From Methylococcus sp. Mc7 (lineage in GTDB: Bacteria; Pseudomonadota; Gammaproteobacteria; Methylococcales; Methylococcaceae), in NCBI RefSeq assembly GCF_019285515.1, contig NZ_CP079095.1:682001-746000 (forward strand): a DNA stretch of 64,000 nucleotides. Reading direction: 5' to 3'. Position 1 is the first letter of the stretch, and each line of letters opens with the position of its first letter. The notes beneath the pieces were generated by a model. It saw only the letters and a list, made by a program, of their open reading frames with translations. It was not told the origin of the DNA and did not search any database. The translations under genes and the position numbers were made by a program. This document shows positions 1-7,788 of this stretch, piece by piece.

Positions 1-9
1 AGGAAACCC

Positions 10-300
10 ATGCTGGTACTCGTGTCCTATGACGTATCGACCGAAACTTCGGCAGGCCGGCGCCGGCTGCGACGGGTTGCGAAAATCTGCCTGAACCATG
101 GACAACGCGTACAGAAATCGGTTTTCGAATGCCGGGTCGATCAGGCCCAGCTCGAAACCCTCAAATTCCAGTTGCTCGACGAAATCAACGAGGCCGAAGA
201 CAACCTGCGGATTTACCGGATTCCCGAACCGCTGGACAAGCACGTGATGGAATTCGGCCGCTTCCGCGCCACGGACTTCGACGACACCCTCATCGTATGA
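10..300 (+). CDS. cas2: CRISPR-associated endonuclease Cas2, type I-C
   Basis: Small metal-dependent nuclease-fold protein that bridges two Cas1 dimers in the spacer-integration complex. The product is 96 aa, normal for Cas2. The first beta strand carries the conserved acidic residue ([10 protein letters not shown], Asp8), and the GRRRLRR...GQRVQ.SVFEC pattern followed by a C-terminal DTLIV strand is typical of Cas2 from I-C loci. An AGGA ribosome-binding site sits just before the ATG at the window edge. The remaining cas genes would lie to the left, outside the window. The array begins 187 bp downstream on the same strand, the usual I-C order. Known family; the subtype is inferred from the protein pattern and from the repeat 3' end. 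Confidence 0.95.
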   Translation: MLVLVSYDVSTETSAGRRRLRRVAKICLNHGQRVQKSVFECRVDQAQLETLKFQLLDEINEAEDNLRIYRIPEPLDKHVMEFGRFRATDFDDTLIV

Positions 301-487
301 CCGCCGAACCGCGCGAACCTCGAGCGATGCGAAACAGCCGGCAGGTTCGCGCACATGCCAACTCTCTGTTCCTTCAGACCTCCGTCCCCGCTTCCGCCCA
401 ACACGGCCACGTAGATGAGCGCGTTCTCCCGGACCTCGCGCTTCCTGCCAGAAAAATGACCTTGTATCATTGGGTTGCCGAAAGGCG
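301..487 (+). promoter_or_regulatory. CRISPR leader region
   Basis: The 187 bp between the cas2 stop and the first repeat hold no convincing gene. By position this is the leader: it should contain the array promoter and the site where new spacers are integrated, at its junction with the first repeat. The last 35 bp (around 453-487) are richer in A and T than the rest. I see no clear -10/-35 pair, so the promoter is inferred from position only. Confidence 0.7.
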
Positions 488-3382
488 TATCTCCCGGCTC
501 AATAGCCGGGAGTGGATTGAAACCTGCAGGTGGTGCATGATGTAGCCGATCCAGTTGTATCTCCCGGCTCAATAGCCGGGAGTGGATTGAAACCGCGTGC
601 GGCATGGTTCGATACTGCGAATCGCAGTTATCTCCCGGCTCAATAGCCGGGAGTGGATTGAAACTTGGCGATTGGTGCAGCCGTTCGGATAGATCGGCGT
701 ATCTCCCGGCTCAATAGCCGGGAGTGGATTGAAACGCATTTGCCGGGACAACCACAGGGCATCCATCGCGCTATCTCCCGGCTCAATAGCCGGGAGTGGA
801 TTGAAACACGTGTTGAACGAGAAAAAAACCTGCGCGAATTGTATCTCCCGGCTCAATAGCCGGGAGTGGATTGAAACTATGAATTTAGGCGTTATTAGGC
901 CTATCAAGCGCATATCTCCCGGCTCAATAGCCGGGAGTGGATTGAAACTCGGTGATCGCGGACACATCGGTGTAGTAGACCGTTATCTCCCGGCTCAATA
1001 GCCGGGAGTGGATTGAAACTGGCGTGGTCGGCATCGTAAGGCAGGTCGGCGATGCGTATCTCCCGGCTCAATAGCCGGGAGTGGATTGAAACTAGTCGGT
1101 ACCGCGAGTGAGATAGGCGCCCGAGTCTATCTCCCGGCTCAATAGCCGGGAGTGGATTGAAACATTACCAAGGTGGATTTTATGGTCGGGCTGCCAGCTA
1201 TCTCCCGGCTCAATAGCCGGGAGTGGATTGAAACAACCGGATGCCAAGCTCATCGCAAGCGTCACGCCTTATCTCCCGGCTCAATAGCCGGGAGTGGATT
1301 GAAACACCGTCGATCTGAACTCGAAATGGAAAAACGTCGTGTATCTCCCGGCTCAATAGCCGGGAGTGGATTGAAACTTGCTCATTCAGCCATTCCTCCC
1401 AGGCGTTCAACGTATCTCCCGGCTCAATAGCCGGGAGTGGATTGAAACATTACTAAGAAATGGCTTGAACAGACTGGTGCTTGTATCTCCCGGCTCAATA
1501 GCCGGGAGTGGATTGAAACTCTAGCCGACGGACCGCGTTGGCCAGGTCCGCCAGTATCTCCCGGCTCAATAGCCGGGAGTGGATTGAAACCTGGGATATC
1601 AGGATATCGCTCGCCAGTTTCACGGTATCTCCCGGCTCAATAGCCGGGAGTGGATTGAAACTTCGAGGATGTGATCATCCATGATCGTGGCCACGGGTAT
1701 CTCCCGGCTCAATAGCCGGGAGTGGATTGAAACATGGCGCGCTGACCCTGATCAACGCCAGTGGCGCGTATCTCCCGGCTCAATAGCCGGGAGTGGATTG
1801 AAACTGAATCTGGTTGTAGACGTCGCCGTACCCGGCGGAGTATCTCCCGGCTCAATAGCCGGGAGTGGATTGAAACCCACGTGAAAGACAGCGATTCACC
1901 GGACAGGTGAGTATCTCCCGGCTCAATAGCCGGGAGTGGATTGAAACTTGGCGTACGCCGCATCGATCCGGCCCGCGGATTCGTATCTCCCGGCTCAATA
2001 GCCGGGAGTGGATTGAAACACCTGCGACACGATAGCAGGCCCAGCCGCCCGACTGTATCTCCCGGCTCAATAGCCGGGAGTGGATTGAAACGACGTTCCG
2101 CCCCGCCAGGCCGGCGACGGCCCGCGGTATCTCCCGGCTCAATAGCCGGGAGTGGATTGAAACATCGAGAGGGTCGCCGCCTCGGTGGGCGCGTGGGTAG
2201 TATCTCCCGGCTCAATAGCCGGGAGTGGATTGAAACACGTGACCACCTGGAGGGGGCGGCGGGAGTTCACGGTATCTCCCGGCTCAATAGCCGGGAGTGG
2301 ATTGAAACTCCATCCGCGCCGCCGTGCGAACGATCTCACCACGTATCTCCCGGCTCAATAGCCGGGAGTGGATTGAAACAAGAAAATCCTGCGCCATCCA
2401 GTCGGATGATCCAGTATCTCCCGGCTCAATAGCCGGGAGTGGATTGAAACACGCCAGGCGAATCCTTCCGGCAGCGGCACGCCGGGTATCTCCCGGCTCA
2501 ATAGCCGGGAGTGGATTGAAACTTCGCGTTCGGTGGCCGTGTATTTCTTTGTCGTCGTATCTCCCGGCTCAATAGCCGGGAGTGGATTGAAACTTCCCCG
2601 CCAATGGCATTGCCTATCGTGTACCCCGTATCTCCCGGCTCAATAGCCGGGAGTGGATTGAAACTCCGCCGCAGGATTCGAATAGATCGATGTTGGGGGT
2701 ATCTCCCGGCTCAATAGCCGGGAGTGGATTGAAACGTTGACGAGTGCCCGCAGCTCATCGCGGGCCCCGTGTATCTCCCGGCTCAATAGCCGGGAGTGGA
2801 TTGAAACCTGGGCAATGCCGCCCAAATCGGACAGCATGGACGTATCTCCCGGCTCAATAGCCGGGAGTGGATTGAAACATATTCGGCCGCCAGCGCCGTC
2901 GCCGTTTCGCCGGTATCTCCCGGCTCAATAGCCGGGAGTGGATTGAAACCTTTATGCCGAAAGCCCGGATGGCAGCGTCCGACACGTATCTCCCGGCTCA
3001 ATAGCCGGGAGTGGATTGAAACGATCGAATACCGCCCACCAGCGCCGTTGTACACGGGTATCTCCCGGCTCAATAGCCGGGAGTGGATTGAAACCGATTG
3101 CCAGCGCGTGCTCGGCAATGACGAAATCGTATCTCCCGGCTCAATAGCCGGGAGTGGATTGAAACACTGAATCGGCGTCGGCGTCGGAAAGCTCGGATGG
3201 ATGTATCTCCCGGCTCAATAGCCGGGAGTGGATTGAAACTTACCAAGGTGGATTTGATGGTCGGGCTGCCAGAGTATCTCCCGGCTCAATAGCCGGGAGT
3301 GGATTGAAACAGTTGCAACAATTTCGACCAGCGGACAGGCAACGTGTATCTCCCGGCTCAATAGCCGGGAGTGGATTGAAAC
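488..3382 (+). CRISPR. CRISPR array, 41 repeats and 40 spacers
   Basis: I counted 41 copies of a 36-bp repeat, all apparently identical, with starts at 488, 558, 629, 700, 772 and so on to 3347. Spacers are 34-38 nt. The repeat contains a perfect 9-bp inverted repeat, CTCCCGGCT and AGCCGGGAG, around a CAAT loop, and ends GTGGATTGAAAC, the 3' handle common to I-C repeats. The base before each repeat is usually G but can be T, C or A, so it is not part of the repeat. There is no degenerate terminal repeat: the last copy is perfect and an insertion sequence starts 3 bp after it. Spacers 10 and 39 are near duplicates (see findings). Confidence 0.99.
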
Positions 3383-3438
3383 AGACCTGAATCCGTGCTC
3401 CCACCCTCTAAATAATTCATAACATATTGAATCCATTG

Positions 3439-3444
3439 TATAAT
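3439..3444 (+). promoter_or_regulatory. Putative -10 box of the IS transposase promoter
   Basis: TATAAT at 3439-3444, preceded at 17 bp by TTCATA (3416-3421), lies 30 bp before the transposase ATG in an AT-rich patch that stands out from the GC-rich surroundings. The same sequence is present in the second IS copy. Confidence 0.5.
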
Positions 3445-3474
3445 TAGCCCATTTTCGATGTCACCCATTTGATC

Positions 3475-4836
3475 ATGCCGCGCTTTGAAGTCAAGCAATC
3501 CAGCAAGCTGCAACTGACCTCGTATTCCGGCCTGGCGCTGATTGGCCAGTGCTGCCAGGCGGCGCAGGTGGAGGCGGTCATTGACCCGAAGATCCCGGTG
3601 TCGCAAGGCATGCGTACCTCGGACATCGTCAAGAGCGTGGTCGGGCTGTTGAGTCTGGGCAAGAGCGACTTCGAAGCCATCGAGCCATTCCGGAATGATC
3701 GCTTCTTCAAGGAGTCGCTGGGGCTGACGAAGGTGCCCGGAGCCGTGTGGCTGCGCCAGCGTCTGAATGCCAAGGCGGAAGCCATCCGCGATCTGGCCGA
3801 TGAGCTTTCCCTGAGGCTGCTGGAGCGAACCGAGGCGCCGATCACGCCGCACAAGGGCTATGTCTGCTGCGACATCGATACCTTCGCCATGGACAATAGT
3901 GGCACGAAGAAGGAAGCGGTGTCGCGCACCTATCAGGGCTTCGACGGTTACACGCCGATTGCCGCCTATCTCGGCAACGAAGGCTGGAACACCGGGCTGG
4001 AACTGAGGCCAGGGTCCCGCCACTCGGCGTTCGAGACGCACTACTTCTACGAGCGGCTGTTTCCGCGCATCGAACGCCTGGTCAAACCGGATCAGCCCGT
4101 GCTGCTGCGCGAGGACAGCGGTTTCGACGGCGCACAGCTTCTGTTCGCCAAGGCCGCGGAGCGAGACCGGCAAGCCGCGCTGGGGCGAAGCCTCGACTTC
4201 ATCTGCAAGTGGAACCCCCGCAAGCAGGACAAGGGGGACTGGGTCAAGCGCGCCGAGGAGGCGGGCGCCTTTGCCGAGGCTCGTCCAGGCAAGCGGGTTG
4301 CGTTGCTGTCGTTGGAAGTGGAACGCGCCTGGCACAAGGAGAAGCGCTCCTTCCGCCTGGTCGCCCAGGTGACCGAGCGCACCATCGACAAGAAGGGCCA
4401 ACACCTGCTGGCCCCGGAGGTCGAACTGGAAGGCTGGTGGACGACGCTCTCCTGTTCCGCCGAGGAAGTGATCGAACTCTACCAGCACCACGGCATGCAT
4501 GAGCAGTTCCACTCCGAGTTCAAGACCGACCTCGATCTGGAGCGGCTGCCCTCGGGCAAGTTCGACACCAACGACGTGATCCTGCATCTGGCGGCCTTCG
4601 CCTACAACTGCCTGCGTCTCTTGGGACAGATCGGCCTGACCGGCGAGATTGCGCCGATCCGTCATCCGGCCAAGCGCCGCCGCATCCGGACCGTGCTACA
4701 GGAGATCATGTACCGGGCGGCGAAGTTCGTCGCCCATGCCCGCCGGCTGATCCTCGATTTCGGCCGTGGCGTGGCGGCAAACGTAGCCGTGTTCGTGATG
4801 CTTCAGAATCGGCTGTGGGCGGCGGCGTCCGGATGA
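3475..4836 (+). CDS. IS1380-family transposase (copy 1)
   Basis: DDE-type transposase of 453 aa that cuts and joins the ends of its own element. Start chosen at ATG 3475 (MPRFEVKQSS); a TTG two codons upstream is possible. Visible motifs: CCDID near residue 133 (first catalytic Asp), the DNSGTKKE...TYQGFDGYTPI block, REDSGFDG with Asp214, and a Y-x2-H-x3-E-x6-K signature (Tyr336, Glu343, Lys350) matching the YREK box of IS4/IS1380-type enzymes with His in place of Arg. Spacing is as expected for an active protein. The family assignment comes from these motifs, not from a search. Confidence 0.9.
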   Translation: MPRFEVKQSSKLQLTSYSGLALIGQCCQAAQVEAVIDPKIPVSQGMRTSDIVKSVVGLLSLGKSDFEAIEPFRNDRFFKESLGLTKVPGAVWLRQRLNAKAEAIRDLADELSLRLLERTEAPITPHKGYVCCDIDTFAMDNSGTKKEAVSRTYQGFDGYTPIAAYLGNEGWNTGLELRPGSRHSAFETHYFYERLFPRIERLVKPDQPVLLREDSGFDGAQLLFAKAAERDRQAALGRSLDFICKWNPRKQDKGDWVKRAEEAGAFAEARPGKRVALLSLEVERAWHKEKRSFRLVAQVTERTIDKKGQHLLAPEVELEGWWTTLSCSAEEVIELYQHHGMHEQFHSEFKTDLDLERLPSGKFDTNDVILHLAAFAYNCLRLLGQIGLTGEIAPIRHPAKRRRIRTVLQEIMYRAAKFVAHARRLILDFGRGVAANVAVFVMLQNRLWAAASG

Positions 4837-5075
4837 CGGGAAATGCCTGCCGCACGCCTCGAATCCCTGATTCCGGAACCCCGGAAGGGACAGTCTCGCG
4901 CATGGAGCGGAAAATGAGCTGACGATAAGCGCACGCCAAGCAGATTGGCCCCGAAACCCCGGTCGAACGTTCCCCGGATCGCCGGTAGCGAGGGCAAATC
5001 CCAAGGGAGAGCGCTCGAAATTCATGCGTTCAGGCTCGATGGGAAGGTGTAAGCCGAGGGGAACACGGATTCAGG

Positions 5076-5140
5076 TTTATGGCCTGCGACATCGCTACCG
5101 GCATATTTGGTTCTGGCTCTCGCTGCGCTAATCGCCAGTC
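5076..5140. other. 65-bp island between two IS copies
   Basis: Unique sequence trapped between the right end of IS copy 1 and the left end of copy 2. It contains no CRISPR repeat and no complete gene. Its first 12 bp (TTTATGGCCTGC) match, with one mismatch, the 12 bp that follow copy 2 (TTTTTGGCCTGC at 6903-6914), and the similarity extends a little further with a 2-bp gap. This may reflect a preferred target or a duplicated fragment of the gene cut at 6903. Confidence 0.6.
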
Positions 5141-5229
5141 CCTGAATCCGTGCTCCCACCCTCTAAATAATTCATAACATATTGAATCCATTGTATAATT
5201 AGCCCATTTTCGATGTCACCCATTTGATC

Positions 5230-6663
5230 ATGCCGCGCTTTGAAGTCAAGCAATCCAGCAAGCTGCAACTGACCTCGTATTCCGGCCTGGCGCTGATTGG
5301 CCAGTGCTGCCAGGCGGCGCAGGTGGAGGCGGTCATTGACCCGAAGATCCCGGTGTCGCAAGGCATGCGTACCTCGGACATCGTCAAGAGCGTGGTCGGG
5401 CTGTTGAGTCTGGGCAAGAGCGACTTCGAAGCCATCGAGCCATTCCGGAATGATCGCTTCTTCAAGGAGTCGCTGGGGCTGACGAAGGTGCCCGGAGCCG
5501 TGTGGCTGCGCCAGCGTCTGAATGCCAAGGCGGAAGCCATCCGCGATCTGGCCGATGAGCTTTCCCTGAGGCTGCTGGAGCGAACCGAGGCGCCGATCAC
5601 GCCGCACAAGGGCTATGTCTGCTGCGACATCGATACCTTCGCCATGGACAATAGTGGCACGAAGAAGGAAGCGGTGTCGCGCACCTATCAGGGCTTCGAC
5701 GGTTACACGCCGATTGCCGCCTATCTCGGCAACGAAGGCTGGAACACCGGGCTGGAACTGAGGCCAGGGTCCCGCCACTCGGCGTTCGAGACGCACTACT
5801 TCTACGAGCGGCTGTTTCCGCGCATCGAACGCCTGGTCAAACCGGATCAGCCCGTGCTGCTGCGCGAGGACAGCGGTTTCGACGGCGCACAGCTTCTGTT
5901 CGCCAAGGCCGCGGAGCGAGACCGGCAAGCCGCGCTGGGGCGAAGCCTCGACTTCATCTGCAAGTGGAACCCCCGCAAGCAGGACAAGGGGGACTGGGTC
6001 AAGCGCGCCGAGGAGGCGGGCGCCTTTGCCGAGGCTCGTCCAGGCAAGCGGGTTGCGTTGCTGTCGTTGGAAGTGGAACGCGCCTGGCACAAGGAGAAGC
6101 GCTCCTTCCGCCTGGTCGCCCAGGTGACCGAGCGCACCATCGACAAGAAGGGCCAACACCTGCTGGCCCCGGAGGTCGAACTGGAAGGCTGGTGGACGAC
6201 GCTCTCCTGTTCCGCCGAGGAAGTGATCGAACTCTACCAGCACCACGGCATGCATGAGCAGTTCCACTCCGAGTTGTTCGGCTCCGCCGAATCCTTCGCT
6301 TCGCTCAGGACCGCCACTGCGTGGCGTCCTGCGCCCTTCGGGCTTGTCAAGACCGACCTCGATCTGGAGCGGCTGCCCTCGGGCAAGTTCGACACCAACG
6401 ACGTGATCCTGCATCTGGCGGCCTTCGCCTACAACTGCCTGCGTCTCTTGGGACAGATCGGCCTGACCGGCGAGATTGCGCCGATCCGTCATCCGGCCAA
6501 GCGCCGCCGCATCCGGACCGTGCTACAGGAGATCATGTACCGGGCGGCGAAGTTCGTCGCCCATGCCCGCCGGCTGATCCTCGATTTCGGCCGTGGCGTG
6601 GCGGCAAACGTAGCCGTGTTCGTGATGCTTCAGAATCGGCTGTGGGCGGCGGCGTCCGGATGA
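5230..6663 (+). CDS. IS1380-family transposase (copy 2), probably inactive
   Basis: Same protein as the copy at 3475 but 477 aa, because 24 net residues are inserted after Glu348. The insertion keeps the frame but lies exactly between the catalytic Glu343 and the Lys of the Y-x2-H-x3-E-x6-K box, moving that Lys from +7 to +31. In this fold the spacing is conserved, so I infer loss of activity. The copy could still be mobilised by the intact transposase encoded 1.8 kb upstream. The N-terminal DDE motifs are unchanged. Confidence 0.85.
   Translation: MPRFEVKQSSKLQLTSYSGLALIGQCCQAAQVEAVIDPKIPVSQGMRTSDIVKSVVGLLSLGKSDFEAIEPFRNDRFFKESLGLTKVPGAVWLRQRLNAKAEAIRDLADELSLRLLERTEAPITPHKGYVCCDIDTFAMDNSGTKKEAVSRTYQGFDGYTPIAAYLGNEGWNTGLELRPGSRHSAFETHYFYERLFPRIERLVKPDQPVLLREDSGFDGAQLLFAKAAERDRQAALGRSLDFICKWNPRKQDKGDWVKRAEEAGAFAEARPGKRVALLSLEVERAWHKEKRSFRLVAQVTERTIDKKGQHLLAPEVELEGWWTTLSCSAEEVIELYQHHGMHEQFHSELFGSAESFASLRTATAWRPAPFGLVKTDLDLERLPSGKFDTNDVILHLAAFAYNCLRLLGQIGLTGEIAPIRHPAKRRRIRTVLQEIMYRAAKFVAHARRLILDFGRGVAANVAVFVMLQNRLWAAASG
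6276..6347. repeat. 72-bp three-hairpin insertion within a transposase gene
   Basis: Found by aligning the two IS copies: copy 1 reads GAGTT-CAAGACC and copy 2 has 72 bp between (ambiguous by 1 bp). The insert folds into three consecutive hairpins: TTCGGC/GCCGAA with a TCC loop; AGGAC-C-GCCAC/GTGGC-GTCCT with a TGC loop and one bulged C; and GCCC/GGGC with a TTC loop. Its length is a multiple of three and it has no stop in the transposase frame or in the opposite-strand frame. It looks like a small palindromic repeat element able to insert in coding sequence. Confidence 0.75.
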
Positions 6664-6856
6664 CGGGAAATGCCTGCCGCACGCCTCGAATCCCTGATTC
6701 CGGAACCCCGGAAGGGACAGTCTCGCGCATGGAGCGGAAAATGAGCTGACGATAAGCGCACGCCAAGCAGATTGGCCCCGAAACCCCGGTCGAACGTTCC
6801 CCGGATCGCCGGTAGCGAGGGCAAATCCCAAGGGAGAGCGCTCGAAATTCATGCGT

Positions 6857-7303
6857 TCAGGCCCGATGGGAAGGTGTAAGCCGAGGGGAACACGGATTCA
6901 GGTTTTTGGCCTGCTTGACGTCGAGGTCGCATTCGGCAAACGCCATTCCGTCGGAGTGCCGGAATTCCAGCAGGAGATCATGCCGGTTCCTTGCGTCATC
7001 GGCTGTCGCGAGGCTCAAAGCATCGTTCGGTATTTTCACGGTGAGGGAAGCCTCGATCTGATCCTTCTTGGCGGACCACCTGGTTCGCTTCACCGTCAGC
7101 ACGACCCCGTCCTGCTTCTGTTTGGCCAGGGTCACCAGGGGCTGGGCTTGCGGCTGGGGCGTCGGCGTCGCCACGGGAGTCGTGGCACTGGCGACGGCGT
7201 CGTAAGCCAGGAAGTCCGCATGCAATGTGCTTACCGCGGCCAACAGCGCGGCCGAGCCGCTCAACGGTATCCACAAACGCCTGCTCCGCATTGATCGTGA
7301 CAT
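6857..7303 (-). pseudogene. Hypothetical secreted protein, 3' end cut by IS
   Basis: I do not recognise the family. The N-terminus (MSRSMRSRRLWIPLSG...LLAAVSTLHA) looks like a signal peptide cleaved near residue 29, followed by a short Thr/Pro/Gln-rich linker and a domain with several beta-like segments. Authentic sequence stops at about 6903 (...DVKQAK); the last 15 or so codons and the stop come from the IS right end, so the natural C-terminus is lost. The DUF423 gene lies 42 bp upstream on the same strand, so the two may be co-transcribed. Whether the truncated product still functions is unknown. Confidence 0.6.
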
Positions 7304-7345
7304 CGAATTATTTCTTCCTCGTGGTTTTATGCAAATTACTAAGAG

Positions 7346-7735
7346 TCAAGACGGTTGCCGCCAGCCATGAACCGCTACACAGGCCCAGGCCGCGAGAAAG
7401 GCCATGCCGCCGAAGGGCGTGATCATGCCCAGCCAGCGGATGCCGGAAACGGCCAGCAGGTACAGGCTGCCGGAGAACAGGATGATACCCGTGAGCATCA
7501 GCCATGCCGCCCAGGCCAGCGGCCGGGACGGGGAAGCCTGTGCCCTCAGGAGGGTGACCAGGCCCAACCCCAGTGCATGCCAGAAATGGTACTGCACACC
7601 GGTCTGATAGACCGCCAGCATCTCCGGCGCGATGACGTTCTTGAGGCCGTGAGCGCCGAAAGCGCCCATGGCAACGCCTGTGAAACCGGCGATACCCGTC
7701 GTCACGAGCCAGCCCTTCGTTCCGTTCATTTTCAT
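7346..7735 (-). CDS. DUF423 family membrane protein
   Basis: 129-aa inner-membrane protein of the DUF423 (YgdD-like) family, function unknown. The family block GAFGAHGLK (residues 24-32) and a YHFWHALGL stretch (49-57) are present, with about four hydrophobic helices covering most of the chain. Start chosen at ATG 7735, five bases after a GGGAA ribosome-binding site; a GTG four codons upstream and an ATG two codons downstream are alternatives. The following gene on the strand is the IS-truncated secreted protein. The IS481-like element begins about 50 bp upstream, so its native promoter may have been disturbed. Confidence 0.9.
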   Translation of the reverse strand: MKMNGTKGWLVTTGIAGFTGVAMGAFGAHGLKNVIAPEMLAVYQTGVQYHFWHALGLGLVTLLRAQASPSRPLAWAAWLMLTGIILFSGSLYLLAVSGIRWLGMITPFGGMAFLAAWACVAVHGWRQPS

Positions 7736-7788
7736 TGCGTTTCCCACAGTGTCGGACCTCGTCCCGGGGCAATTGCGCCCCGAGTCCT

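Larger units (their letters stand above)
3386..5075 (+). mobile_element. IS1380-family insertion sequence, copy 1 (intact)
   Basis: A 1690-bp element bounded by imperfect terminal inverted repeats: CCTGAATCCGTGCTCCC at the left and, at the right, the complement of CCTGAATCCGTGTTCCC. It carries one transposase gene and about 240 bp of non-coding right end. The left end lies 3 bp beyond the last CRISPR repeat. A second copy at 5141-6902 differs by one noticed base in the right end (T to C near 5036/6863) and a 72-bp insertion, so both copies look recent. The bases next to the ends (CAGA left, TTTA right) do not form a target duplication. Confidence 0.9.
5141..6902 (+). mobile_element. IS1380-family insertion sequence, copy 2 (72-bp insert)
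   Basis: Same element as 3386-5075, in the same orientation, with the same terminal repeats but 1762 bp long. The extra 72 bp are at 6276-6347, inside the transposase gene. Neighbouring bases (AGTC left, TTTT right) show no target duplication. The right end lies inside the 3' part of a minus-strand hypothetical gene, which now takes its last codons from the element. Confidence 0.9.

Noticed and set aside
524-3346. Self-targeting spacers against the IS elements or genes of this window
   Set aside because: I compared only a few spacers by eye and saw no match; a proper search is needed, so no claim is made.
488-3382. Long open frames on both strands of the CRISPR region encoding repeated SRLNSREWIET, SPGSIAGSGLK or FNPLPAIEPGD motifs
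   Set aside because: They are translations of the repeat itself and carry no independent coding signal.
7751-7785. GGGGC/GCCCC hairpin near 7776 as a terminator
   Set aside because: The stem is only 5 bp and no T-run follows on either strand.
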